NCBI RefSeq assembly: GCF_003946555.1
Contig: NZ_RHOO01000002.1
Span: forward strand, 124,001 to 188,000
Direction of reading: 5' to 3'
DNA length: 64,000 bases
DNA from: Companilactobacillus hulinensis
GTDB lineage: Bacteria; Bacillota; Bacilli; Lactobacillales; Lactobacillaceae
Shown: positions 57,131 through 64,000 of the stretch, piece after piece
Layout: each line of letters starts with the position of its first letter
How positions within the stretch are numbered: position 1 is the first letter of the stretch
Made by a program: the position numbers and the translations under genes
Notes under the pieces: model-generated
The model's database searches: none
The model's input: the letters and a program-made list of their open reading frames with translations, nothing else
Told to the model about the DNA's origin: nothing

Positions 57131-58264
57131 ATGGCAGATAAAGATCCATATGAAACTTTAGGCGTTGACAAAAACGCTTCTGAAGACGAAATCAAAAAGG
57201 CCTTTCGTAGCCTTTCAAAAAAATACCATCCAGATATTAATAAAGCTCCGGATGCTGAAGAAAAGTTTAAGGAAATTAACGATGCATATGAAACCTTAAA
57301 GGATCCTCAAAAGCGTGCTAGATATGACCAATATGGTTCAGCTGGTATGAATCAAGGACAAGGTTTCGGCGGATTTGGTGGCGCCGGTGGCGGCGAACAA
57401 TTCGGTGGATTTGAAGATATCTTTAGTCAGTTCTTTGGTGGTGGCGGAACTCAGCGTCAAAGTCCTAATGCACCTAGACAAGGTTCTGACTTGCAATATC
57501 GTATGGATTTGACCTTTGAAGAAGGTGTCTTTGGTAAGAAGACTGATATTTCATACGATCGTGAAGAAGTCTGCAAGACTTGTGATGGTAGTGGTGCCAA
57601 ACCTGGTACACATCCTGAAACTTGTTCGAAGTGTCATGGTTCCGGTTATGTTGAAGTAGATCGTCAAACTCCACTAGGCCGTATGCGTACAAGAGTTGTT
57701 TGTGATGTCTGCAATGGTACTGGTAAAGAAATTAAAGAAAAGTGCAACATTTGTCACGGTAAGGGTAAAGTTAATGAAAAACATACTCTTAAAGTTACAG
57801 TTCCAGCAGGTGTTGAAGATGGACAACAAATGCGTCTAGATGCTCAAGGTGAAGCCGGTGAAAATGGTGGACCTTACGGTGATCTATATATTGTCTTCCA
57901 TGTTTCACCAAGTAAGGAATTCAAACGTGATGGATCAACAATTTTCTCATCAGTAAATATCAGTTTCCCTCAAGCAGCGTTAGGTGATGAAATCAAAGTT
58001 AATACTGTTCATGGTCCAGTTAAGTTAACTGTTCCAAGTGGTACACAAACTGGTACATCATTCAGATTACGTGGTAAGGGTGCTCCTGTTCTTAATAGTA
58101 AGAACATCGGTGATCAAAAGGTAACAGTTAATATTGTTACACCTCGTAAGATGTCTGGTGAACAAAGGGATGCTTTGAAACAATTCGCTGAAGCTGGTGG
58201 AGATAAAGTTAAAGAAAAAGATAGTAACTTTTTCAATAAGATCAAAGATGCATTCAACGGTTAA
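57131..58264 (+). CDS. dnaJ: Chaperone DnaJ (Hsp40)
   Basis: DnaJ hands substrates to DnaK and stimulates its ATPase. The J domain shows [20 protein letters not shown] and YHPDIN with the HPD triad. A Gly/Phe-rich linker (about residues 75-105) follows, then four CXXCXGXG-type zinc repeats ([32 protein letters not shown]) and the C-terminal substrate domain. Length is 377 residues. It lies after dnaK but with a 147-base gap and a likely separate promoter. Confidence 0.98.
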   Translation: MADKDPYETLGVDKNASEDEIKKAFRSLSKKYHPDINKAPDAEEKFKEINDAYETLKDPQKRARYDQYGSAGMNQGQGFGGFGGAGGGEQFGGFEDIFSQFFGGGGTQRQSPNAPRQGSDLQYRMDLTFEEGVFGKKTDISYDREEVCKTCDGSGAKPGTHPETCSKCHGSGYVEVDRQTPLGRMRTRVVCDVCNGTGKEIKEKCNICHGKGKVNEKHTLKVTVPAGVEDGQQMRLDAQGEAGENGGPYGDLYIVFHVSPSKEFKRDGSTIFSSVNISFPQAALGDEIKVNTVHGPVKLTVPSGTQTGTSFRLRGKGAPVLNSKNIGDQKVTVNIVTPRKMSGEQRDALKQFAEAGGDKVKEKDSNFFNKIKDAFNG

Positions 58265-58276
58265 AATATTTCAATC

Positions 58277-58307
58277 AAAAGAAGTCGTATAATTACGACT
58301 TCTTTTT
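58277..58307 (+). terminator. Terminator of dnaJ
   Basis: A perfect stem (GAAGTCGTA 58281-58289 with TACGACTTC 58294-58302, extended by flanking A and T runs), TAAT loop and a five-T tail. Confidence 0.8.
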
Positions 58308-58413
58308 CTATACGCTGCAGATGGTGGTATAGGTTGAAATAGTGTAAAATAGATTAGATGAGAATCTATTCTTAAATAATTAAAAGTAAATGAATGATAG
58401 AAGGGAAAATTTT

Positions 58414-60264
58414 ATGGATCTGGATCTTGATAAATTAAAAGAACGACAAAAAAGAATTCGTAATTTTTCTATCGTAGCGCATATCGATCATGGTAAATCA
58501 ACAATTGCCGATCGAATTTTGGAGAAGACACATACTATTTCAAAACGTGAGATGAAGGCACAGGTCCTTGATGATCTTGACCTTGAGCGCGAACGTGGAA
58601 TTACAATTAAGTTAAATGCGGTTGAGTTGGAATATACTGCCAAAGATGGCAAAGATTATATTTTTCATCTGATCGATACACCAGGACATGTCGACTTCTC
58701 TTATGAGGTGTCACGCTCACTTGCTGCTTGTGAAGGTGCATTACTTGTAGTCGATGCTGCACAAGGTGTTGAAGCACAAACACTAGCAAATGCTTATTTG
58801 GCTATTGATAACGACTTGGAAATTGTGCCAGTTATCAATAAGGTTGATCTTCCTTCTGCGGAACCAGAAAAGGTTCAAGAAGAGATTGAGGAAATGATCG
58901 GTATCGATGCATCCGACTCCGTTATGACTAGTGCCAAAACTGGTTTGGGAATCGATGAATTACTCGAAAGAATTGTTTCTGATGTTCCTGCTCCAGAAGG
59001 TGATATTACCAAACCACTTAAGGCTTTGATCTTTGATTCTGTTTATGACAGTTATCGTGGTGTTGTCCTTAATGTGCGTGTCCGTGAAGGCCTTGTGAAG
59101 GTCGGTGACACGATTGAATTGATGAGTAATAAGAAGACCTTTGAAGTTACAGATGTCGGCGTAATGTCTCCTAAGGCCGTTTCTCGTGATTACTTGATGG
59201 CGGGTGATGTAGGTTATATTACTGCCAGCATCAAGTCAGTTGTCGAAACTCAAGTTGGTGATACTGTCACACTCGCTGACAATCCGACTGATGAGCCACT
59301 AACTGGTTATCGTAAGAGTACACCAATGGTGTATGCAGGTATGTATCCAGTTGATAACGGTAAGTATGAAGATTTACATGAAGCATTGGAGAAGTTAAAG
59401 CTAAATGATGCGGCGTTGGAATATGAACCTGAGACTTCCCAAGCCTTAGGTTTTGGATTCCGTGTTGGATTTTTAGGATTGCTTCATATGGATGTTGTTC
59501 AAGAACGTTTGGAGCGTGAATTCAATTTGGACTTGATCATCACATCACCATCAGTTGATTATCAAGTTACGACAACTTCTGGTGAAGAAATTGTGGTTGA
59601 TAATCCAGCTGAATTGCCTGATGCTTCTGAAATCAAAGAAGTGCGTGAACCATACGTACGTGCTGAGATCATGGTTCCTGAAGATTACGTTGGTCCAGTT
59701 ATGGAATTGTGCCAACGTAAACGTGGTGAATTTGTAACAATGGATTATTTGGATAAGTATCGTGTGAACGTTATTTATAAGTTGCCATTGCTAGAAATAA
59801 TCTTTGATTTCTTCGATGATTTGAAGTCAAATACCAAAGGTTATGCTTCACTTGATTATCAAGTTGATGCATATGAACCAAGTGAATTGGTCAAAATGGA
59901 TATCTTGCTTAATGGTGAACCAGTTGATGCCTTGAGTTTCATTGTTCATAAGGACTTTGCTTACCAACGTGGACGTGATATTGTTTCACGTTTGAAAGAA
60001 GTAATCCCTCGTCAAATGTTCGAGATCCCGGTTCAGGCTGCTATCGGTAACAAAGTTGTTGCCCGTGCCACTGTTAAAGCTTATCGTAAGGATGTTACAG
60101 CTAAGTTGTATGGTGGTGACCGAACACGTCGTGATAAGCTATTGAACAAGCAAAAGGCTGGTAAGAAGCGTATGAAGGAAGTCGGAAAAGTTTCGATTCC
60201 TCAAGAAGCCTTCATGTCAGTTCTTAACTTGAACAAGGGTCAAACAGACGATTCTGGTAAGTAG
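58414..60264 (+). CDS. lepA: Elongation factor 4 (LepA)
   Basis: LepA is a translational GTPase related to EF-G, linked to ribosome assembly or back-translocation. G motifs include [25 protein letters not shown] and [13 protein letters not shown]; the typical [13 protein letters not shown] and C-terminal [20 protein letters not shown] are present. I chose ATG 58414 behind AAGGGAA, giving 616 residues; ATG 58390 upstream places that site inside the gene. Its neighbour dnaJ is a common partner in Firmicutes. Confidence 0.96.
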   Translation: MDLDLDKLKERQKRIRNFSIVAHIDHGKSTIADRILEKTHTISKREMKAQVLDDLDLERERGITIKLNAVELEYTAKDGKDYIFHLIDTPGHVDFSYEVSRSLAACEGALLVVDAAQGVEAQTLANAYLAIDNDLEIVPVINKVDLPSAEPEKVQEEIEEMIGIDASDSVMTSAKTGLGIDELLERIVSDVPAPEGDITKPLKALIFDSVYDSYRGVVLNVRVREGLVKVGDTIELMSNKKTFEVTDVGVMSPKAVSRDYLMAGDVGYITASIKSVVETQVGDTVTLADNPTDEPLTGYRKSTPMVYAGMYPVDNGKYEDLHEALEKLKLNDAALEYEPETSQALGFGFRVGFLGLLHMDVVQERLEREFNLDLIITSPSVDYQVTTTSGEEIVVDNPAELPDASEIKEVREPYVRAEIMVPEDYVGPVMELCQRKRGEFVTMDYLDKYRVNVIYKLPLLEIIFDFFDDLKSNTKGYASLDYQVDAYEPSELVKMDILLNGEPVDALSFIVHKDFAYQRGRDIVSRLKEVIPRQMFEIPVQAAIGNKVVARATVKAYRKDVTAKLYGGDRTRRDKLLNKQKAGKKRMKEVGKVSIPQEAFMSVLNLNKGQTDDSGK

Positions 60265-60275
60265 CTAATTCAGGC

Positions 60276-60305
60276 TTTACAATTCGTGTGAAAATATGCT
60301 ACATT
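60276..60305 (+). promoter_or_regulatory. Promoter of the asnS T-box transcript
   Basis: TTTACA (60276-60281), 18-base spacer and TACATT (60300-60305) preceded by TGC. Transcription would start near 60312, just before the T-box stem I. Confidence 0.5.
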
Positions 60306-60311
60306 TAAGAA

Positions 60312-60574
60312 AATAATATATTATAGATATTAAAAGAAGGAGTACTATATACTTCATCCACAGGAAGCCGGGGATATTGAGAACCTGGCGTGTCGGTATA
60401 TAGGAAAAACATCTTTGTTTTTCTAGCTGAAATTTCGAGAGTAGGCTTAGACGTAGACCAGTACGTTATAATTGGCAAGTATTTAATGTACGTTGAGGTG
60501 TTTTTTAAAAAAACTTGGGTGGTACCGCGGAAAATCTTTCGTCCCTTTTTATGGGGGATGAAGGATTTTTTTTC
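60312..60574 (+). promoter_or_regulatory. T-box riboswitch upstream of asnS (Asn specifier AAC)
   Basis: The 343-base gap between lepA and asnS is filled by a T-box leader. The hallmark GGGTGGTACCGCGG is at 60517-60530. Stem I is drawn by CTATATAC (60345-60352) with GTATATAG (60396-60403), with AGTA (60341-60344) and GAA (60404-60406) forming the loop E-like bulge. The specifier loop reads GAAAAAC, so the specifier is AAC (60408-60410), an asparagine codon. The terminator is 60532-60545 with 60553-60566 region and eight T residues. Uncharged tRNA-Asn should permit read-through. Confidence 0.92.
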
Positions 60575-60608
60575 GTCTATAATATTTCAAAATTAAAAGG
60601 AGAAACAA

Positions 60609-62000
60609 ATGCAAAACATTTTAGTTAAAGACTTATACAAAAAAGAATTTGCTGATGGTGATCAAATCACTGTTTCTGGTTGGATTCGTACAATCAGAGG
60701 TTCAAAACGAGTAGGATTCATTGAATTAAACGATGGTTCATTCTTCAAAAATGTTCAAGTTGTTATTACTAGTGACATGGAAAACTATGCTGAAGTAGTT
60801 AAGTTCCCAATTAGCACAACAATCAAAGTTGTTGGTGAATTGGCATTAACACCAAAGGCCCAACAACCATTCGAAATCCATGCTACTGAAGTTATTGAAG
60901 AGGGTGCTTCTGATGCTGATTATCCATTGCAAAAGAAGGCTCACTCATATGAATTTATGAGAAGTATTGCTCATTTACGTCCAAGAACTAACACATTCTA
61001 CTCAGTCTTCCGTATTCGTTCACTAGCCGCATTTGCTATCCATGAATACCTACAAAAACATGATTTTGTTTATGTTCACACACCAATCATCACTAGTTCT
61101 GATGCTGAAGGCGCCGGTGAAATGTTCCAAGTTACAACTCTTGATATGAATAATGTTCCAAAAACTGATGATGGCAAAGTTGATTACAACGAAGACTTCT
61201 TCAGAAAAGAAACTAACTTAACAGTTAGTGGTCAACTTGAAGTTGAACCATTTGCTTTGGCATTCAGAAATGTCTACACATTTGGTCCTACATTTAGAGC
61301 TGAAAACTCACATACAGGTCGTCACGCATCTGAATTCTGGATGATTGAACCAGAACTTGCCTTCGCTGACTTGAAAGATGAAATGGATTGTTCAGAAGAG
61401 TTACTTAAGTATGTTATCAACTACGTGATGGACAACGCCAAAGAAGAACTCGACTTCTTGAACGAAAATGTTGATAATACATTGATCGATCGCTTAAAGG
61501 CTACTGCTGGCGAACAATTTGCACACGTAACATATACAGATGCGATTGATATCTTGGAAAAGGCAACAGATGTTGAATTCGAGGTTAAACCTTACTGGGG
61601 ACTTGACCTTGATTCAGAGCACGAACGTTACTTGTCAGAACAAGTTTACAAGAAGCCTGTCTTCATTACTGATTATCCTAAGGACTTCAAGGCATTCTAC
61701 ATGCGTGCCAATGATGACGGTAAGACTGTTGCTGCAGCTGACTTGTTAGTTCCTGAAATTGGTGAGTTGATCGGTGGTTCACAACGTGAGGAACGTCTTG
61801 ATAAACTCGAGAAGAGAATGTCAGAACTTGAGATGAACGAAGATGACTACAAGTGGTACTTAGAGTTACGTAAGTACGGTGGTACAGTTCACTCAGGCTT
61901 TGGTATTGGATTCGAAAGATTAGTTATGTACATTACAGGTATGGAAAATATCAGAGATGTCATTGCTTATCCAAGAACTCCTGGTAATGCTGAATTCTAG
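60609..62000 (+). CDS. asnS: Asparaginyl-tRNA synthetase
   Basis: AsnRS charges tRNA-Asn directly. The 463-residue class II enzyme has an N-terminal OB anticodon-binding domain ([17 protein letters not shown]), motif 1 region [17 protein letters not shown], motif 2 [20 protein letters not shown] and motif 3 [15 protein letters not shown] followed by [18 protein letters not shown]. The last block separates AsnRS from AspRS. An AAAGGAGA site precedes the ATG. An Asn-specific T-box leader confirms the identity. Confidence 0.98.
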   Translation: MQNILVKDLYKKEFADGDQITVSGWIRTIRGSKRVGFIELNDGSFFKNVQVVITSDMENYAEVVKFPISTTIKVVGELALTPKAQQPFEIHATEVIEEGASDADYPLQKKAHSYEFMRSIAHLRPRTNTFYSVFRIRSLAAFAIHEYLQKHDFVYVHTPIITSSDAEGAGEMFQVTTLDMNNVPKTDDGKVDYNEDFFRKETNLTVSGQLEVEPFALAFRNVYTFGPTFRAENSHTGRHASEFWMIEPELAFADLKDEMDCSEELLKYVINYVMDNAKEELDFLNENVDNTLIDRLKATAGEQFAHVTYTDAIDILEKATDVEFEVKPYWGLDLDSEHERYLSEQVYKKPVFITDYPKDFKAFYMRANDDGKTVAAADLLVPEIGELIGGSQREERLDKLEKRMSELEMNEDDYKWYLELRKYGGTVHSGFGIGFERLVMYITGMENIRDVIAYPRTPGNAEF

Positions 62001-62043
62001 TCACAAACTAGTTTATTCAGGCAAATAAGTAATAAAAATATAG

Positions 62044-62085
62044 ATAGACTCTTATAATGGAAATGTTATGTGAGTCTATTTTTTT
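62044..62085 (+). terminator. Terminator of asnS
   Basis: ATAGACTC (62044-62051) pairs with GAGTCTAT (62072-62079); an inner ATAA/TTAT extends it. Seven T residues follow. Confidence 0.72.
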
Positions 62086-62111
62086 ATCCAAATTATCGGA
62101 GGTTGAGATTG

Positions 62112-63446
62112 ATGAATAAGTTTGATGCAATTGTAATCGGTGGTGGCCCAGCTGGATTGGCAGAAGCGTATGCTTTAAAATCTGCTGGCAAGTCTGTTGC
62201 TGTAGTCGAGGATTATCAATGGGGTGGTACTTGCCCCAACCGAGGATGTGATCCTAAAAAGATATTATTAAGTGGTGTCCAGGCACGTGATCGTATGGTT
62301 CAGTTGAAGGGAAAGGGCTTTGGAGATGCCGAAGTACCGTTTGTTCAATGGCCTGAAATTGAAGCCTTCAAGGAATCTTATACCGATCAAATTCCTGATG
62401 GCAGTCGTAATGGTATTGTTAGTGCTGGAATAACGGCAATTGATGGTGGTCCCAAGTTCATTTCTAAAGATCAAATTGTGGTTAATGGTGAAACTTATCA
62501 AGCTGATAACTTCATCATTGCAACCGGTCAAAGACCAAGCAGATTAGATATAGAAGGTAAAGAAAACTTACTTACAAGCACGGATTTTATGAGTCTGAAA
62601 TCAATGCCTAAGAAGATAACCTTTATCGGTGCTGGATATATTGCTTTTGAACTTGCTACAATTGCTAGTTCAACCGGTGCTGAAGTTCATATTGTGCATC
62701 ATAATGATCGTCCGCTCAAGGCATTCGACAAGTCATACGTTGATTCACTAGTTAAGCAATTAGAAAAACGTGGAATTCAATTCCACTTCAATATTGATAC
62801 AAAGTCCGTTGTCAAATTCGGTGAGCAGTATGTTCTAGACAGTGGAGATTTCTCATTAGTCAGTGATTTGGTTGTAGGTGCAACTGGTCGTATTCCTAAT
62901 GTTGATGATTTGGACTTGGAAAAGGCTGGTGTTGAATATACTCGTCATGGCGTAAGTACCAATGGTAAGCTTCAGACATCTAATCCTAAAATCTATGCAA
63001 TTGGTGATGTTGTTGACAAAGAACAACCTAAGTTGACACCGGTTGCTGGATTTGACGCTAGATATGTTGCTAATGTAATTACTGGGAAGACTGATACTGA
63101 TATTGAGTATCCAGCCATTCCAACATTGGTATACGGTAGTCCGGAAATGGCGAAGGTTGGTGTAAGTACCGCTGACGCAGAAAAAGATCCTGATAACTAC
63201 CGTGTAGTTGATCAAGATCTAACTAAGTGGTTTACATACTATAGAACCAACGAATCAATCTCTAGAGCAAAGATAGTCTTTAATAAAGAGGATGAAATAG
63301 TTGGTGCTACGCTGTTGAGCAATGAAGCAGATGAGGTAATTAACTATCTCACTCTAGCTATCAATAAGAAAATCAAACATGATGAAATTGTTAATACAGT
63401 GTTCGCTTATCCAACACCTGCAAGTGATTTACAATATTTGCTTTAG
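62112..63446 (+). CDS. FAD-dependent pyridine nucleotide-disulfide oxidoreductase (glutathione reductase-like, altered C-terminus)
   Basis: A 444-residue flavin enzyme of the glutathione reductase/dihydrolipoamide dehydrogenase group. The FAD fold has IVIGGGPAGLAEA, the redox-active pair Cys41/Cys46 lies in GGTCPNRGCDPKK, and a second NAD(P) fold has KITFIGAGYIAFELA. The FAD-aspartate motif is IYAIGDVV. The C-terminal dimer domain ends FAYPTPASDLQYLL, where classic members carry HPTXXE, so the catalytic His-Glu pair is absent. I chose ATG 62112 behind GGAGGTTGA. Its substrate is unknown; glutathione, CoA or another thiol is possible. Confidence 0.82.
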   Translation: MNKFDAIVIGGGPAGLAEAYALKSAGKSVAVVEDYQWGGTCPNRGCDPKKILLSGVQARDRMVQLKGKGFGDAEVPFVQWPEIEAFKESYTDQIPDGSRNGIVSAGITAIDGGPKFISKDQIVVNGETYQADNFIIATGQRPSRLDIEGKENLLTSTDFMSLKSMPKKITFIGAGYIAFELATIASSTGAEVHIVHHNDRPLKAFDKSYVDSLVKQLEKRGIQFHFNIDTKSVVKFGEQYVLDSGDFSLVSDLVVGATGRIPNVDDLDLEKAGVEYTRHGVSTNGKLQTSNPKIYAIGDVVDKEQPKLTPVAGFDARYVANVITGKTDTDIEYPAIPTLVYGSPEMAKVGVSTADAEKDPDNYRVVDQDLTKWFTYYRTNESISRAKIVFNKEDEIVGATLLSNEADEVINYLTLAINKKIKHDEIVNTVFAYPTPASDLQYLL

Positions 63447-63529
63447 TTTGAATATAAAAATTTAAATTTGTAATTTACCATAATATCAACTATTCTCAAA
63501 CTGCAATAAATAATAAATTACGGAGCGTA

Positions 63530-63703
63530 ATGATGTTAAGCGTAAATACATTTATTCGTGTTTCGGCGGCAGCACTCTTTGTTGTATTATTATCGTTGGT
63601 TTTGTTTGATGGATGGAAACCAGTTACTATGTCTGTCTCATTGATTGGTCTGGCAGTCGGTGTTTTTGCACAAATGTATTTCAGGAAGAATAAGCATAAT
63701 TAA
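63530..63703 (+). CDS. Small two-segment membrane protein, unknown function
   Basis: A 57-residue open frame starts at ATG 63530 (or 63533) behind CGGAG. Residues of about 8-25 (FIRVSAAALFVVLLSLVLF) and about 34-50 (MSVSLIGLAVGVFAQMYF) are hydrophobic and would each span the membrane, with a WKP turn between them and a basic end FRKNKHN. It has its own strong terminator. Size and shape resemble the DUF3188-type small proteins of Lactobacillales, but I cannot confirm that. Coding is supported by the site, frame and terminator only. Confidence 0.65.
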   Translation: MMLSVNTFIRVSAAALFVVLLSLVLFDGWKPVTMSVSLIGLAVGVFAQMYFRKNKHN

Positions 63704-63750
63704 AAAAGTCTATAGATGAGAAAATTAATTCTCGTCTGTAGACTTTTTTT
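63703..63750 (+). terminator. Bidirectional terminator at 63.7 kb
   Basis: A 20-position stem with G-T pairs (63703-63722 with 63729-63748), flanked by A and T runs. It separates the small membrane gene from the converging partial gene. Confidence 0.8.
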
Positions 63751-64000
63751 ACAGCAACATTTCAACTAGTTTTTGTAGATCATGTTTTTCTGGTATTTCA
63801 GGTAGCATATTAATATCGAATAAAGCTTGGTCTTTATATTCTTTAACCATAACTTGTGAGGCATCAACACCATTATCGATAACTTCTTCAGCTGTTTCGG
63901 CTAGTTTCTTTTCACCAGTTTTTCCAGCCTCAGCAATATCGTTCATAAAGTCTGTACCCTTTTTCCCAATCGCAAATATGACGGGAAGGGTGAACTCACC
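63749..64000 (-). CDS. Polyprenyl diphosphate synthase, C-terminal part (5' end outside window)
   Basis: The minus-strand frame is open to the window edge, giving the last 83 residues. The stretch GEFTLPVIFAI matches the (Y/F)TLP(L/V)I(Y/F)A block that follows the second Asp-rich motif in trans-polyprenyl synthases. The end, KEYKDQALFDINMLPEIPEK, matches their usual KAL-L--LP tail. It is therefore most likely a heptaprenyl/nonaprenyl-type synthase that makes the side chain of a quinone. The Asp-rich motifs lie outside the window, so this call rests on the C-terminus only. Confidence 0.7.
   Translation of the reverse strand, partial: GEFTLPVIFAIGKKGTDFMNDIAEAGKTGEKKLAETAEEVIDNGVDASQVMVKEYKDQALFDINMLPEIPEKHDLQKLVEMLL

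Noticed and set aside
60382-60384. AAC triplet in the T-box as the specifier codon
   Set aside because: It lies in the apical part of stem I, inside GCCGGG...CCTGGC. The AAC at 60408-60410 follows GAAA next to the stem base, the expected specifier position.
1-64000. Mobile elements, prophage, defence or secondary metabolism clusters
   Set aside because: All sizeable genes belong to housekeeping families in conserved order; no transposase, integrase, attachment repeat or tRNA insertion point was seen.

Overview
This AT-rich window is a stretch of core chromosome from a low-GC Gram-positive bacterium, most likely a member of the Lactobacillaceae. The support is a Gram-positive PolC replicase, Firmicutes-type gene order (prkC-rsgA-rpe-thiN, plsX-acpP-rnc-smc-ftsY-ylxM-ffh, rimP-nusA-ylxR-ylxQ-infB-rbfA, hrcA-grpE-dnaK), a T-box leader, strong AGGAGG-type ribosome binding sites, and a PurF whose C-terminus has lost the Bacillus-type Fe-S cysteines. 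Genus cannot be fixed from reading alone. Almost everything lies on the plus strand. The exceptions are rpmB, lexA, a plsC-like acyltransferase and a partial polyprenyl synthase at the right end.

Layout. 1-5.4 kb: end of the PASTA kinase PrkC, ribosome assembly GTPase RsgA, ribulose-phosphate epimerase, thiamine pyrophosphokinase, L28, an Asp23 protein and fatty acid kinase FakA. 5.4-9.5 kb: RecG, then PlsX-AcpP (membrane lipid start) and RNase III. 9.5-18.6 kb: SMC, FtsY-YlxM-Ffh (SRP targeting), S16, RimM, TrmD and L19. 18.6-19.9 kb: LexA diverging from a DUF896 gene over one SOS operator, then YneF. 20.1-31.4 kb: a compact ten-gene purine operon, purEKCSQLFMNHD, with PurBox-like sites upstream. 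31.4-33.2 kb: PlsC-like, TrmN6-like and GIY-YIG proteins. 33.2-41 kb: S2, EF-Ts, UMP kinase, RRF, UppS, CdsA, RseP and ProRS. 41-51.3 kb: PolC and the rimP-nusA-ylxR-ylxQ-infB-rbfA operon. 51.4-53.2 kb: TruB and RibF. 53.3-58.3 kb: CIRCE-controlled hrcA-grpE-dnaK, then dnaJ. 58.4-62 kb: LepA and a T-box-controlled AsnRS. 62-64 kb: an unusual flavin disulfide reductase relative, a 57-residue membrane protein, and the end of a polyprenyl diphosphate synthase gene.

I see no prophage, insertion sequence, CRISPR array, defence island, tRNA or rRNA. The parts most worth a second look are non-coding: a long folded element between rbfA and truB that carries an alternative pairing, a three-stem hairpin in the rpsB leader, a probable NusA-type attenuator before rimP, and an rpsP promoter built into the ffh terminator. 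Promoters and hairpins were found by eye, and start codons were chosen by ribosome binding site.
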